Assembly: GCF_024345475.1 (NCBI RefSeq)
Contig: NZ_JAGQBE010000001.1
Coordinates: 1 to 64,000, forward strand
Direction of reading: 5' to 3'
Source: Cyanobium sp. T1B-Tous
GTDB taxonomy: Bacteria > Cyanobacteriota > Cyanobacteriia > PCC-6307 > Cyanobiaceae
DNA: 64,000 nucleotides
Program-made: the position numbers and the translations under genes
The notes under the pieces: generated by a model
Seen by the model: the letters and a program-made list of their open reading frames with translations, nothing else
Database searches by the model: none
What the model was told of the DNA's origin: nothing
Shown here: positions 26,510 to 34,736 of the stretch, piece by piece
Layout: every line of letters starts with the position of its first letter
Numbering within the stretch: the stretch's first letter is position 1

Positions 26510-26889
26510 GGCGTCAGACCTGCCTGGTGGAGAAGTTGGCTGCATTCTCCCAGCAAGGCCTGGCTGGGGAGATCGGCGCTGCCTGGTTTGAGACTCAGCA
26601 GCAGCCACAGGCAGCGGTCGCCGGCCTCAATCGGCTGGGCCAGAAGGTGGGCATGCAGCAACCGACGCAGCCGGTTGCGTCTCACGGACCGCTTGTGCAC
26701 CTTGCTGCTCACCACCACCCCACAGCGCCATGGACTGGCCGGGCAGGCCCGTTGTTCGGCCGGCAGCAACGGGGGGAGTGCGTCGAGGATCCGCAGTACC
26801 AGGAATGAACCGTGGATGCGCCGGCCCTTCTGGTACACACGGTCGAAGACCCGTTGCCCCTTGAGCCGGTGGCGCTGGGGCAGGGCCAA
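26506..26889 (-). CDS. rnpA: Ribonuclease P protein component
   Basis: 127 residues. It begins MALPQRHRLKGQRVFDRVY and carries the RNR signature as KVHKRSVRRNRLRRLL, which binds the RNase P RNA and precursor tRNA leader. It pairs with the ribozyme RNA (not in this window) to process tRNA 5' ends. It overlaps the PH-domain gene by 4 bp and lies 5 bp after rpmH, the standard rpmH-rnpA-(PH)-yidC arrangement. Confidence 0.95.
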   Translation of the reverse strand: MALPQRHRLKGQRVFDRVYQKGRRIHGSFLVLRILDALPPLLPAEQRACPASPWRCGVVVSSKVHKRSVRRNRLRRLLHAHLLAQPIEAGDRCLWLLLSLKPGSADLPSQALLGECSQLLHQAGLTP

Positions 26890-26894
26890 GGGCC

Positions 26895-27032
26895 TCAGAC
26901 GGCGAGACGGGCGCGGCCGCGGCGGCGGCGGGAGCGGATCACACGACGGCCGGTGTGGCTGCGCATGCGCACGCGGAAACCAGACACCCGCTTGCGCTTA
27001 CGGCTTGTTCCTTCCAGGGTGCGCTTGGTCAT
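26895..27032 (-). CDS. rpmH: 50S ribosomal protein L34
   Basis: 45 residues, [20 protein letters not shown] then [20 protein letters not shown], as usual for L34: short, very basic and ending in a run of arginines. Start at ATG 27032 (minus strand). It is the first gene of the rpmH-rnpA-PH-yidC cluster and sits at the end of a promoter-like region (27081-27108). Confidence 0.96.
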   Translation of the reverse strand: MTKRTLEGTSRKRKRVSGFRVRMRSHTGRRVIRSRRRRGRARLAV

Positions 27033-27080
27033 GGCTCTCTGCTCGCTGCGCTCGTCGCGTCGGTAATGGGCGTTGGAGCC

Positions 27081-27108
27081 AACCTATCAGGCGGGGTTGG
27101 CGTGTCAG
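27081..27108 (-). promoter_or_regulatory. Possible promoter of the rpmH-rnpA-yidC cluster
   Basis: On the minus strand CTGACA, a 16-base spacer and TAGGTT lie about 50 bp before the rpmH ATG, the only recognisable sigma-70-like pair in the 90-bp gap. Both boxes match only partly. Confidence 0.35.
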
Positions 27109-27122
27109 GCAGGGGTGCCGAA

Positions 27123-27788
27123 TCAGTTCGACGGCGGATCGATCTGGATCAGCCAGCTGCCCAGGTAGCCAGCGATGGGCACATCCCCAGGGGCCTGGGC
27201 CAGGGCATTGAACTGGTACATGCCGATGTTGAACGGGTTGAAGATGTTCATGTACACCCCGATGGTGCCGGTGTCGGGCACGGGGGTGTCCGGGAAGATC
27301 TCGATGGCGCTGCCGTTTGCAGCCATCTCGATCGTGGCCGGAATCGTTTCCTGGCACTTGGTGCGCGACATCATGCCGCCCTCGCTCATCTTGCAGAGCT
27401 TCACCCGCTTGGGATCGATTTTGGCGTCGAAGTAGCTCGGGATGGTGATGCTCAGCTTGAGGATCGCCGTTTTGCGGTCTTTCGGTTTGAGGATCAGGTA
27501 GTACTCCGAGCGCTTGAGCCGCTCGGTGTAGGTCATGAAGTAGTAGAGCTTGCGGTAGTCCTTGGTGTTGTCCCAGCGGAACTCCATCAAGCTCGGGGTG
27601 CCCTGGGCCTGCACGGCTCCGGGATGAGCGCTGAGGGCGACGGCCCCAACTCCGGCCAGGACTGCGCTGGTGGCCAGCACCGCGGCGCGCCGGCCCAGCT
27701 TGGGGCTGAGCCCTGCCAGGCGACCCAGCTGGCGGCGGAAGGAGGGGAGACCCATCAGGGCGATACCGATCAAGAATCCAATTCTCAT
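27123..27788 (-). CDS. DUF2808 family secreted protein
   Basis: 221 residues. An N-terminal hydrophobic stretch and basic segment (residues 1-35) are followed by RRAAVLATSAVLAGVGAVALSA, a plausible signal peptide ending near AVQAQG at residue 62. The mature part has the DUF2808 hallmarks: MEFRWDNTKDYRKLYYF, SEYYLILKPKDRKTAILKLSI, YFDAKI and a C-terminal P/G-rich segment. This family is found almost only in cyanobacteria and is exported. Its function is unknown. The long N-terminal part before the signal could mean that translation begins later than MRIG. Confidence 0.82.
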   Translation of the reverse strand: MRIGFLIGIALMGLPSFRRQLGRLAGLSPKLGRRAAVLATSAVLAGVGAVALSAHPGAVQAQGTPSLMEFRWDNTKDYRKLYYFMTYTERLKRSEYYLILKPKDRKTAILKLSITIPSYFDAKIDPKRVKLCKMSEGGMMSRTKCQETIPATIEMAANGSAIEIFPDTPVPDTGTIGVYMNIFNPFNIGMYQFNALAQAPGDVPIAGYLGSWLIQIDPPSN

Positions 27789-27844
27789 CAGCTGGCGCCG
27801 GCCCCGGTGGACCGGGTGGCCGGCGCCACAGCTGGCGGCCCTGC

Positions 27845-28222
27845 CTAGGGGTGGGCCCGGTCGGGGCGCAGCCGTGCCGCATCCCGCAGATAGGGATGCA
27901 CCGGCTCCTGTTCTGGACGCAGCCAGGCATGGGCCAGCAGGCGGATGCAGCGGGGCAGGTCTCCAGCCACGGCCATCTGCTGGCAGTCCAGCAGGGCCAC
28001 CTGCTCCCAGCCCACCTGGCGGCGCGCGATGGCGGCGGGGAAACAGGCATCCAGATCCCGGGTCACCGAAAAGGTCACCGAGACCAGCTGATCTCCGGTG
28101 AGGCCGTTGCGGGCCACGAGCACCTCCACCAGCTCAGCCACGGCCGCTCCGATCGCCGCCGCCGTGTTGGCTTCGGCGGTGGTGGCCCCGCGCAGGGCCC
28201 GCAGCACAACGTGTTCGTTCAT
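27845..28222 (-). CDS. aroH: Chorismate mutase, AroH type
   Basis: 125 residues from ATG 28222. AroH-fold chorismate mutase, a small trimeric enzyme converting chorismate to prephenate. The RGATTAEAN opening, ELVEVLVARNGL, SVTFSVTRDLDACFPA and GWEQVALLDCQQM segments match the Bacillus-type family, including the arginine and glutamate of the active site. It feeds phenylalanine and tyrosine synthesis. It overlaps sppA by 4 bp (28219-28222), so the two are translated together although functionally unrelated. Confidence 0.93.
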   Translation of the reverse strand: MNEHVVLRALRGATTAEANTAAAIGAAVAELVEVLVARNGLTGDQLVSVTFSVTRDLDACFPAAIARRQVGWEQVALLDCQQMAVAGDLPRCIRLLAHAWLRPEQEPVHPYLRDAARLRPDRAHP

Positions 28223-29031
28223 GGCCGATACAGCCACAGGGGTTGGCCGCTCCAAGCCAACTCCAGGCTGAGGGCCTGACGGAGTTGGCGCAACTGGCTG
28301 CGACCGGGCAGCACCCCGGCGAAGCGTTTCGGCGGGCTGCCGAAGGTGATCGGCCGGGTTTTTTCAGGATCGAGCCCCGCCAGCTCCGCGGTCAGCCGCC
28401 GGGCGGTCTCCTCATCTCCGAGCACATCCACCAGGCCGAGGTCCTTGGCCTGGGCGCCGCTGAACACCCGGCCATCGGCGAAACTGCGCACGGTGTCGGG
28501 GCTGAGCCCCCGGCCGCTCGCCACCGCGTCGACGAACTGGGCGTAGCTGGAGTCGATCAGGCTCTGCAGCAGCTCCCGCTCCCCCTCGGTGAGGGCGCGA
28601 TCGGGCGACAGGATGTCTTTGTAAAGGCCGCTTTTGACGGTTTCAAAGCTGACGCCCACCCGCTCCAGCAGTTTGGAGAGGTTGTTGCCCCGCAGGATCA
28701 CCCCGATGGAGCCGGTGATCGTGCCCGGGTTGGCCACGATCTGTTCGGCGGCCACGCCGATGTACACCCCGCCTGAAGCGGAGATGTTGCCAAAGCTGGC
28801 CACCACCTTGCAGCCCTTCTCCCGCAGCCGCAGCAGGGCGCTGTGGATCTCCTGGCTGTCGCCCACGGTTCCCCCGGGGCTGTCGATGCGCAGCAGCAGG
28901 GCGGGGCATTCGCGCTGCTCCACCTGGCGGAGCGCCTTGAGCACCCGGGTGCGGGTGGCTCCGGCGATGGCCCCCTCAATGGCGATGCGCGCCATGGTGC
29001 GACGGGTCTTGCGGCGCCAGGGCCAGGGCAT
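28219..29031 (-). CDS. sppA: Signal peptide peptidase SppA-like serine protease
   Basis: 270 residues, a half-length SppA (ClpP-like fold). Catalytic serine S86 in NISASGGVYIG, with the lysine in TVKSGLYKD (K133 or K138) as the other half of the Ser-Lys dyad. LRIDSPGGTVGDSQ and GSIGVILRG are also conserved. The N terminus is basic without a clear signal peptide (MPWPWRRKTRRTMAR), so it may be cytoplasmic or use a later start at M13. It cleaves released signal peptides or, in cyanobacteria, acts in acclimation to light. It overlaps aroH by 4 bp. Confidence 0.92.
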   Translation of the reverse strand: MPWPWRRKTRRTMARIAIEGAIAGATRTRVLKALRQVEQRECPALLLRIDSPGGTVGDSQEIHSALLRLREKGCKVVASFGNISASGGVYIGVAAEQIVANPGTITGSIGVILRGNNLSKLLERVGVSFETVKSGLYKDILSPDRALTEGERELLQSLIDSSYAQFVDAVASGRGLSPDTVRSFADGRVFSGAQAKDLGLVDVLGDEETARRLTAELAGLDPEKTRPITFGSPPKRFAGVLPGRSQLRQLRQALSLELAWSGQPLWLYRP

Positions 29032-29090
29032 CGGGGCGATGTGAAGTGGTTGGATCTTAAAAAGAAAGCCCCCACCGGCCCGGAAGCGCC

Positions 29091-30026
29091 ATGCCCCAGG
29101 CCCTGCGTTGGCCCCTGATGCTGCTGCCCTTTGCCCTCTGGGGCACGGCGATGGCCGCCATGCGGCCCCTGCTCGATGGCGGCACTCCCCTGCAGGTGGC
29201 GAGTCTGCGGCTGCTGCCCGCCGGTGGGCTGGTGCTGCTGGCGGCCGTGCTGCTGGGGCGCCCTCTGCGGGTGGCCGCCGCCGACTGGCCCTGGCTGCTC
29301 GCCTTTGCCCTGGTGGACGGCAGCCTGTTCCAGGGGTTGTTGGCCCAGGGGCTCGGCCAGACCGGGGCGGGGTTGGGGTCGGTGCTGATCGACTCCCAGC
29401 CCCTGCTGGTGGCTCTGTTGGCCCGCAGCCTGTTCGGCGAAGCGATCAATCCAGTGGGGTGGATCGGGTTGCTGCTGGGCCTGCTGGCCATCCTCTGCCT
29501 GGGTTTGCCGGCGCCGGTGTTGCAGCACTGGTGGCTGGAGGGTCCGGTCGCCCTGGGTGAGCGGGCCTGGAGCCATGGGGAGCTGTGGATGCTGGGCGCG
29601 GCGGCGGCGATGGCCCTGGGCACGGTGCTCTCCCGCTATGCCAGCAGCCAGAGTGATCCGGTCGCCATTACGGGCTGGCACATGCTGATTGGGGGGGTGC
29701 CGCTGCTGGCCGGCGTGGGATGGGAAGGGCCCTTGGTGCCCAGCTGGACCGCGGCGGAATGGGGCTGGATGGCCTACGCCACCGTGCTGGGCAGTGCCCT
29801 GGCCTACGGCCTGTTTTTCTGGTTTGCCAACAGCGGCGACCTCACCGGGTTTACGGCCCTCACCTTTCTGACGCCCGTGTTTGCCCTCCTTTGCGGGGTG
29901 TGGCTGTTGGAGGAGCAGTTGCAGCCGCTCCAGTGGCTTGGGGCGGCGCTGGCCCTGGTGTCGGTGCTGTTGATCAACCAGCGCCAGCAGCTTTGGCGTG
30001 GAACGGTGCCGGCGGAGCAGCCCTGA
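29091..30026 (+). CDS. EamA/DMT-family permease
   Basis: 311 residues with ten hydrophobic segments in two EamA repeats (each about five spans). The RPLLDGGTPLQVASLRLLPAG opening and the second repeat, with FLTPVFALLCGVWLLEEQL, are typical of drug/metabolite transporters. Substrate unknown; the family exports amino acids, purines or drugs. Its TGA overlaps the ATG of the next glycosyltransferase gene by one base, so it is probably the first gene of a transport/glycosylation unit. Confidence 0.92.
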   Translation: MPQALRWPLMLLPFALWGTAMAAMRPLLDGGTPLQVASLRLLPAGGLVLLAAVLLGRPLRVAAADWPWLLAFALVDGSLFQGLLAQGLGQTGAGLGSVLIDSQPLLVALLARSLFGEAINPVGWIGLLLGLLAILCLGLPAPVLQHWWLEGPVALGERAWSHGELWMLGAAAAMALGTVLSRYASSQSDPVAITGWHMLIGGVPLLAGVGWEGPLVPSWTAAEWGWMAYATVLGSALAYGLFFWFANSGDLTGFTALTFLTPVFALLCGVWLLEEQLQPLQWLGAALALVSVLLINQRQQLWRGTVPAEQP

Positions 30027-31093
30027 TGCGGATCCTGGTGGTGAGCACCCCGGTGGGGGCCCTGGGCAGCGGTCGCGGCGGTGGTGTGGAACTCACGGCC
30101 TCCACCCTGGTGGCCGGCCTGCTGGAGCGGGGCCATCGGGTCACGGTGCTGGCGGCGGAGGGGTCGGTGTTGCCGCCGTCCTGTGCGGCCGCCACGCTCT
30201 GGCTGGAGCGGGGTGCCGACCAGCCCAGCTGGCAGCACCGCAGCCGCCAGGACCCGGTCGAGCTGCCCGTGGATGCCCTGCTCGGCCGCCTCTGGCGCCG
30301 GGCCCTGGCGCACCAGGCCCACTTCAGCGTGGTTCTCAACCTCGCCTACGACTGGTTGCCGTTGTGGTTGACGCCCCACACCGCCACACCCCTGGCCCAT
30401 CTGGTGAGCATGGGGTCGGTGGGAGAGGCGATGGATGGGGTGATCGCCGAGGTCAGCGCATTGCGCCCCCGGCACCTGGCTTTTCACACCGCCACGCAGG
30501 CCGCCGATTTCCAGCTGGCGGAGCCCCCGATCCTGGTGGGCAATGGCTTTGACCTGAGCCGCTACCAGCTCTGCTTGGAGCCGGAGCCCGTGCTGGGTTG
30601 GGCCGGCCGCATCGCTCCGGAAAAGGGGCTGGAGGACGGGGCGTTGGTGGCGGCTCGGCTGGGTCTGCCCCTGCGGATCTGGGGCTATGAGGAGGATCGG
30701 GCCTATGCGGCTCGGGTGGCCGCCTCCGTGCCGGTGGGGACCCTGGAGTGGCGGGGGTTCCTGCCCACGGAGCAGCTGCAGGGGGAGCTGGGACGCTGTG
30801 CGGCGCTCCTCAACACACCGAAGTGGAATGAGGCCTTCGGCAATGTGGTGGTGGAGGCGATGGCCTGCGGCGTGCCCGTGGCCGCCTACCAGCGCGGAGG
30901 TCCCGGAGAGCTGGTGGTGGAGGGGGTGAATGGGGCCCTGGCCCCCCCCGATGATCGCGAGGCCCTGGTGGCCGCCACCCACCGGGCCCTGGCGGTGGAG
31001 CGCCAGGGCTGCCGGGCCTGGGTGGAGGAGCACTGCTCCCAGCAGGCCTTTGCGGCCCGCGTGGAGACCTGGCTGCAGGACCTGGCGGGATAG
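30026..31093 (+). CDS. Glycosyltransferase family 4
   Basis: 355 residues from ATG 30026; the open frame upstream is inside the EamA gene. GT-B fold: an N-terminal Rossmann domain with VSTPVGALGSGRGGGVELTA and the C-terminal donor site with GWAGRIAPEKGL and EAFGNVVVEAMACGVPVAAYQRGG, including the E-x7-E motif. It transfers a nucleotide-activated sugar, with acceptor unknown. It follows EamA directly and precedes a PMT-type glycosyltransferase 25 bp later, suggesting a cell-surface polysaccharide or lipid modification unit. Confidence 0.9.
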   Translation: MRILVVSTPVGALGSGRGGGVELTASTLVAGLLERGHRVTVLAAEGSVLPPSCAAATLWLERGADQPSWQHRSRQDPVELPVDALLGRLWRRALAHQAHFSVVLNLAYDWLPLWLTPHTATPLAHLVSMGSVGEAMDGVIAEVSALRPRHLAFHTATQAADFQLAEPPILVGNGFDLSRYQLCLEPEPVLGWAGRIAPEKGLEDGALVAARLGLPLRIWGYEEDRAYAARVAASVPVGTLEWRGFLPTEQLQGELGRCAALLNTPKWNEAFGNVVVEAMACGVPVAAYQRGGPGELVVEGVNGALAPPDDREALVAATHRALAVERQGCRAWVEEHCSQQAFAARVETWLQDLAG

Positions 31094-31117
31094 GTTCAAA
31101 GCCGCTGTCCCGGCTGG

Positions 31118-32929
31118 ATGTCCCTGCCGCCCGTCGCCCCGGTCCGCCGCCGCCAGGTGTTGCTGCTCACGGCGGTTGCCGCGGCCGTGCTGTTGCTCTG
31201 GCGCCTCGGCCACACCGGCCTGGTGGACGAGACCCCGCCACTGTTTGCGGCCTCGGCCCGGGCCATGGCCGAAACGGGCGACTGGTTGATCCCCCGGGTC
31301 AACGGGTTGCCCCGCTACGACAAGCCGCCGCTGATCTACTGGGCGATGGGGCTGCTCTATGCCCTGCCTGGTCAGGAGTTCTGGAACCCCCTCGGCACCT
31401 GGGCGGCGCGGCTGCCCTCCGCCCTGGCCTGTGGGGCGGTGATGCTCGGCCTGGCGGCCACCCTGCTGCACTGGCCCCAACGGCCTGAACGCCCGGCCCT
31501 GGCCGCCCTCACCGCTGCCCTGGCCTACGGCTTGTCGCCGCTGGTGCTGCTGTGGGGGCGGATCGCCGTGAGTGATGCCCTGTTTTCCGGTTTGCTGGCC
31601 GGCAGCTTGCTGCTGGCCTGGCAGGCCTATGCGGCACCCGGTCGGGGCTGGCGCAGCGGCTGGTGGTGGCCCTGGCTGCTGCTGGGCCTGGCGGTGCTGG
31701 CCAAGGGGCCGGTGGCCGTGGTGCTGTTGGGTCTCACCCTGCTGTTGTTCGGGTGGTCCCAGGGCGAGCTGGGCCTGCTCTGGCGGCGACTCCGGCCCCT
31801 GTCGGGGCTGGCGATCACTGCCGCGGTGGCGCTGCCCTGGTATGGGGCGGCCCTGCTCCAGGAAGGGGAGCCCTTCTGGCGCAGCTTCTTTGGCTACCAC
31901 AACCTCCAGCGCTTCACGGCCGTGGTGAACAACCACCAGCAGCCCTGGTGGTTTTTCGCTGTGGTGCTGGTGATGGCCAGCCTGCCGGTCACGCCCCTGC
32001 TGCTGCTGGGGCTGGCCCAGGGCCTGGGCCGGCTGCGCTGGAACTGGCGGCCCGCCCAGCCCGTGGCGCCGCCGCTGTCGTTGCAGCGCTTCGCCGCCTG
32101 CTGGCTGCTGGCGGTGTTGCTGTTTTTCACCGTGGCCGCCACCAAGCTGCCCAGCTACTGGTTGCCGGCCACTCCGGCGGCGGGCCTGTTGGTCGCCCTG
32201 GCGGCCCAGCGGGGTGGCCAGCGCTGGTGCTGGTCGCTCACGCTGCTGCTCACGGCCGTGCTGGCGGCCGGCTGGCTGGCTTCCCCCCTGTGGGTGCCGC
32301 TGATCGTCGCCCCGGAGATGCCCGGCCTGGTGCCCCAGCTCTTGGCCGGCCGCTGGTTGCTGCTGGGCGGCCTCCTCTATGGCCTGGCGGTGGTGCTGGG
32401 TCTGGGCCTGGGCCGGTACGGGGGGGCGGCGGCCCTGCTGGGGCTGCAGGGGCCCCTGTTGGCATTTGTGCCGCTGGTGCTGCAGCCAGCCTGGGAGCTG
32501 GGCGATCGCCTGCGGGGCCAGCCCGTGCGGGAGATGGCCGCGGCGCTGGTGCGGCAATCCCGCCCCGCCGAACCGGTGGCGATGGTGGGCATGCTCAAGC
32601 CCTCCCTCCACTACTACGGCCGTCGGGTGGTGATCTACGAGGGGGCTGAGCCCCACAATCTGGTCAACCTGGCCGACCGGCTGCGGGGCGAGAGCCGCCC
32701 AGGCCAACCGGCCAGCAGCCCAGAGGCCCAGCCCACCGTGCTGGTGGTGATTGATGCCGGCACGGCGGACCTGGCCCATTGGCAGGGCCTGGCGCCCGAG
32801 CTCCTGGGACGCAGCGGCATCTATGGCCTCTGGCGCCTCGATCGGCGTCAGCTGGAGCAACGGGCCCAGCAGCTGGGTCGCCAGGGCGTGGCGGCGGACT
32901 GGCGGGTGCCGCGCCCCGAGCGCTACTGA
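31118..32929 (+). CDS. PMT/ArnT-type glycosyltransferase family 39
   Basis: 603 residues with about 12 membrane spans. The first extracytoplasmic loop carries the catalytic acidic pair (VDETPPLFAASARAMAETGDW, YDKPPLIYW), typical of ArnT and protein-O-mannosyltransferases that use polyprenyl-phosphate sugars. The C-terminal soluble part contains GMLKPSLHYYGRRVVIY. It glycosylates a lipid or protein on the outer face of the membrane; the target is unknown. Its end overlaps the convergent dciA-like gene in a CTACTGA junction (7 bp). Confidence 0.88.
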   Translation: MSLPPVAPVRRRQVLLLTAVAAAVLLLWRLGHTGLVDETPPLFAASARAMAETGDWLIPRVNGLPRYDKPPLIYWAMGLLYALPGQEFWNPLGTWAARLPSALACGAVMLGLAATLLHWPQRPERPALAALTAALAYGLSPLVLLWGRIAVSDALFSGLLAGSLLLAWQAYAAPGRGWRSGWWWPWLLLGLAVLAKGPVAVVLLGLTLLLFGWSQGELGLLWRRLRPLSGLAITAAVALPWYGAALLQEGEPFWRSFFGYHNLQRFTAVVNNHQQPWWFFAVVLVMASLPVTPLLLLGLAQGLGRLRWNWRPAQPVAPPLSLQRFAACWLLAVLLFFTVAATKLPSYWLPATPAAGLLVALAAQRGGQRWCWSLTLLLTAVLAAGWLASPLWVPLIVAPEMPGLVPQLLAGRWLLLGGLLYGLAVVLGLGLGRYGGAAALLGLQGPLLAFVPLVLQPAWELGDRLRGQPVREMAAALVRQSRPAEPVAMVGMLKPSLHYYGRRVVIYEGAEPHNLVNLADRLRGESRPGQPASSPEAQPTVLVVIDAGTADLAHWQGLAPELLGRSGIYGLWRLDRRQLEQRAQQLGRQGVAADWRVPRPERY

Positions 32930-33471
32930 ATCGGCCCATCCCCCGGGGGCCGGGCCAGCTGCTTCTGCCGGCAGAAGCTGCAGTGGCCCCAGCGGGCCAT
33001 CTCCCCGGCGGGCGCCGGGCTGCCGCAGCTGGGGCAGGTGGCCATGCCGTGCACATCCACCCGGCTGGGGTGGGCGGCCCACACCGCCGCTTCCTGTTGA
33101 CGGCCTGGGGGCACGGCGGCACTGGGGTGGTGCTGCTCAAGGCGGAGGTCGCGCACCGTAAAGCCGTTGGCGCGCAGGGCCCCGAGCAATTGGTGGCGGT
33201 TGTACTGGAGCGCCTGCAGCCAGGGGCCCGGGGCGGCCCCCACGGTGAGCAGGCCGCTGTGGAGGCGCAGGGGGCGGCAGTGGGGGGCCAGCTGGACACC
33301 GGCGATGCGGGGCCAGGCCTGCCAGAGGGCCGCCAGATGGCCCCCCTGCTGCCAGCGCTGCTCCAGCTCCTGCAGGCAACTGGCCAGGCCGCTGGCGGGC
33401 GGCCGTGGCGGCGGCACCAGCAGCGTCAGGTTGCCGATCTGGCGGGTTTGCTGGCGAGGTGCCCTGCCCAT
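32923..33471 (-). CDS. DUF721 (DciA-like) protein with C-terminal zinc ribbon
   Basis: 182 residues. The DUF721 KH-like core lies at about 30-120 (LASCLQELEQRWQQGGHLAALWQAWPRIAG, LHSGLLTVGAAPGPW, LQALQYNRHQLLGAL). The C terminus has two CxxC pairs in ATCPSCGSP and GHCSFCRQK, a likely zinc ribbon absent from many proteobacterial DciA. DciA is the ancestral replicative helicase (DnaB) loader; the zinc-ribbon version is characteristic of cyanobacteria. Loader activity is inferred. Convergent with, and overlapping, the GT39 gene. Confidence 0.8.
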   Translation of the reverse strand: MGRAPRQQTRQIGNLTLLVPPPRPPASGLASCLQELEQRWQQGGHLAALWQAWPRIAGVQLAPHCRPLRLHSGLLTVGAAPGPWLQALQYNRHQLLGALRANGFTVRDLRLEQHHPSAAVPPGRQQEAAVWAAHPSRVDVHGMATCPSCGSPAPAGEMARWGHCSFCRQKQLARPPGDGPIQ

Positions 33472-33559
33472 GGAGCGACCCTATCGGGGGTGCGGCAATC
33501 CCGCTGGTGTCGGGCCGCGCGAGCTGGCTACCCTCAGGGCCTTGCCCCTGCCGCCTTCG

Positions 33560-34333
33560 ATGGGCTTCTTCGATCGCCTCAGCCGCCTGATCCGCGCCAA
33601 CGCCAATGCGGCGGTTGGGGCCATGGAGGATCCGGCCAAGATCCTGGATCAGTCGGTGGCCGACATGCAGTCGGACCTGGTCAAGCTGCGCCAGGCCGTG
33701 GCCACCGCCATCGCCAGCCAGAAGCGCATCCAGAATCAGGCGGAGCAGGCCGAAGCCCAGGCCAAGACCTGGTACGAACGGGCTGAACTGGCCCTCAAAA
33801 AGGGTGAGGAGGATCTGGCGCGGGAAGCCCTGGGCCGCCGCAAGACCTGCCAGGACACCGCCACCGCCTTGAACACCCAGCTCCAGAGCCAGGCCGGCCA
33901 GGTCGAGCAGCTCAAGAAAAGCCTGGTGTCCCTCGAGAGCAAGATCGCCGAGGCCAAAACTAAAAAAGACATGCTCAAGGCCCGGGCCCAGGCGGCCCAG
34001 GCCCAGGAGCAGCTGCAGAGCGCCGTGGGCAGCCTGGGCACCAACAGCTCGATGGCAGCTTTCGAGCGCATGGAGGAGAAGGTGCAGACCTTGGAGGCCC
34101 GCAGCCAGGCGGCGGCCGAGTTGGCCGGTGCCGATCTCGAAAGCCAGTTTGCGGCGCTTGAAGGGGCCCCGGAGGTAGATGATGAATTGGCGGCTCTGAA
34201 AAATCGCCTCGCCGGAGGGACCCCGGTGTCCCTGCCTGGGAACACCCCCGCTGCTCCCCAGCTCGAGCCCGTGCAGGTGAGCGAGGTGGATTCCGAGCTC
34301 GAAGAGCTCAAGCGCTCGATCGACAAGCTCTGA
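33560..34333 (+). CDS. vipp1: PspA/Vipp1 (IM30) family membrane-remodelling protein
   Basis: 257 residues from ATG 33560. It starts MGFFDRLSRLIRANANAAVG, the amphipathic N-terminal helix, followed by a long coiled coil (NQAEQAEAQAKTWYERAEL, LEEK-type heptads) through about residue 190. The tail extends beyond PspA with a linker (GTPVSLPGNTPAAPQ) and a short C-terminal helix EVDSELEELKRSIDKL, as in Vipp1. It polymerises into rings that maintain thylakoid and plasma membranes. PspA versus Vipp1 cannot be settled without alignment; the C-terminal extension favours Vipp1. Confidence 0.92.
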   Translation: MGFFDRLSRLIRANANAAVGAMEDPAKILDQSVADMQSDLVKLRQAVATAIASQKRIQNQAEQAEAQAKTWYERAELALKKGEEDLAREALGRRKTCQDTATALNTQLQSQAGQVEQLKKSLVSLESKIAEAKTKKDMLKARAQAAQAQEQLQSAVGSLGTNSSMAAFERMEEKVQTLEARSQAAAELAGADLESQFAALEGAPEVDDELAALKNRLAGGTPVSLPGNTPAAPQLEPVQVSEVDSELEELKRSIDKL

Positions 34334-34360
34334 GTCGGAGTTGCGGATGGCCACTCCGAC
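34334..34360. other. Hairpin between vipp1 and trxA
   Basis: Perfect 8-bp stem GTCGGAGT / ACTCCGAC with an 11-base loop, right after the vipp1 stop. No T-run follows, so it is at best a weak terminator. A -10-like TACAAT follows at 34377-34382, before trxA. Confidence 0.5.
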
Positions 34361-34376
34361 CGGTGGCCCCGCTCCA

Positions 34377-34382
34377 TACAAT
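34377..34382 (+). promoter_or_regulatory. Possible -10 element of the trxA unit
   Basis: TACAAT, 33 bp before the trxA GTG start and after the vipp1 hairpin. No convincing -35 is visible at 15-19 bp upstream (GC-rich stretch). Confidence 0.35.
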
Positions 34383-34415
34383 CGCCCTAGCACCCGTTGT
34401 TTCAGGGCTTCTGCC

Positions 34416-34736
34416 GTGTCTGTCGCTCATCTCACCGATGCCAATTTCCAAGCCGAGGTGCTCGCTGCGGCCACCCCGGTGCTGGTGGATGTGTGGGCCG
34501 AGTGGTGCGGGCCCTGTCGCTTGATGGCGCCGATGATGGACTGGCTGGCCACGGAATATGCCGGCCGTTTGGCGGTGGGCAAGCTTGAGGCCGACACCAA
34601 CCCCACCACCCGCGACGCCCTTCAGATCCAGGGGCTTCCCGCCCTGATTCTGTTCAAGGACGGCCAGGAGCTGGCTCGCCATGAGGGCGCCATGGCGAAA
34701 CCCCAGCTGCAGGCTTTTGTGGATGCCCATCTCTGA
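34416..34736 (+). CDS. trxA: Thioredoxin
   Basis: 106 residues, GTG start. Active site WAEWCGPCRLMAP with C31/C34 and the cis-proline segment IQGLPALILFKDGQE. Standard length for an m-type thioredoxin. The N-terminal AHLTDANFQAEVL and ATPVLVDVWAEW match. Reduces disulphides of redox-regulated enzymes in light, using ferredoxin-thioredoxin reductase or NTR (not in the window). Its stop overlaps the ATG of the following aminotransferase, 14 bp in. Confidence 0.95.
   Translation: MSVAHLTDANFQAEVLAAATPVLVDVWAEWCGPCRLMAPMMDWLATEYAGRLAVGKLEADTNPTTRDALQIQGLPALILFKDGQELARHEGAMAKPQLQAFVDAHL

Noticed and set aside
32500-32515. HIP1 palindrome GCGATCGC as an enriched repeat
   Set aside because: Only about three copies were found by eye (near 23697, 32502 and 62504), close to the number expected for this base composition, so HIP1 is not enriched as in many freshwater cyanobacteria.
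29804-33082. Long open frame of 1092 codons on the minus strand opposite two glycosyltransferase genes
   Set aside because: It is antisense to recognisable genes, has Gln/Gly/Pro/His-rich low-complexity translation, and long antisense frames are expected in very GC-rich DNA. The same holds for the 1023-codon frame opposite topA (40041-43112).
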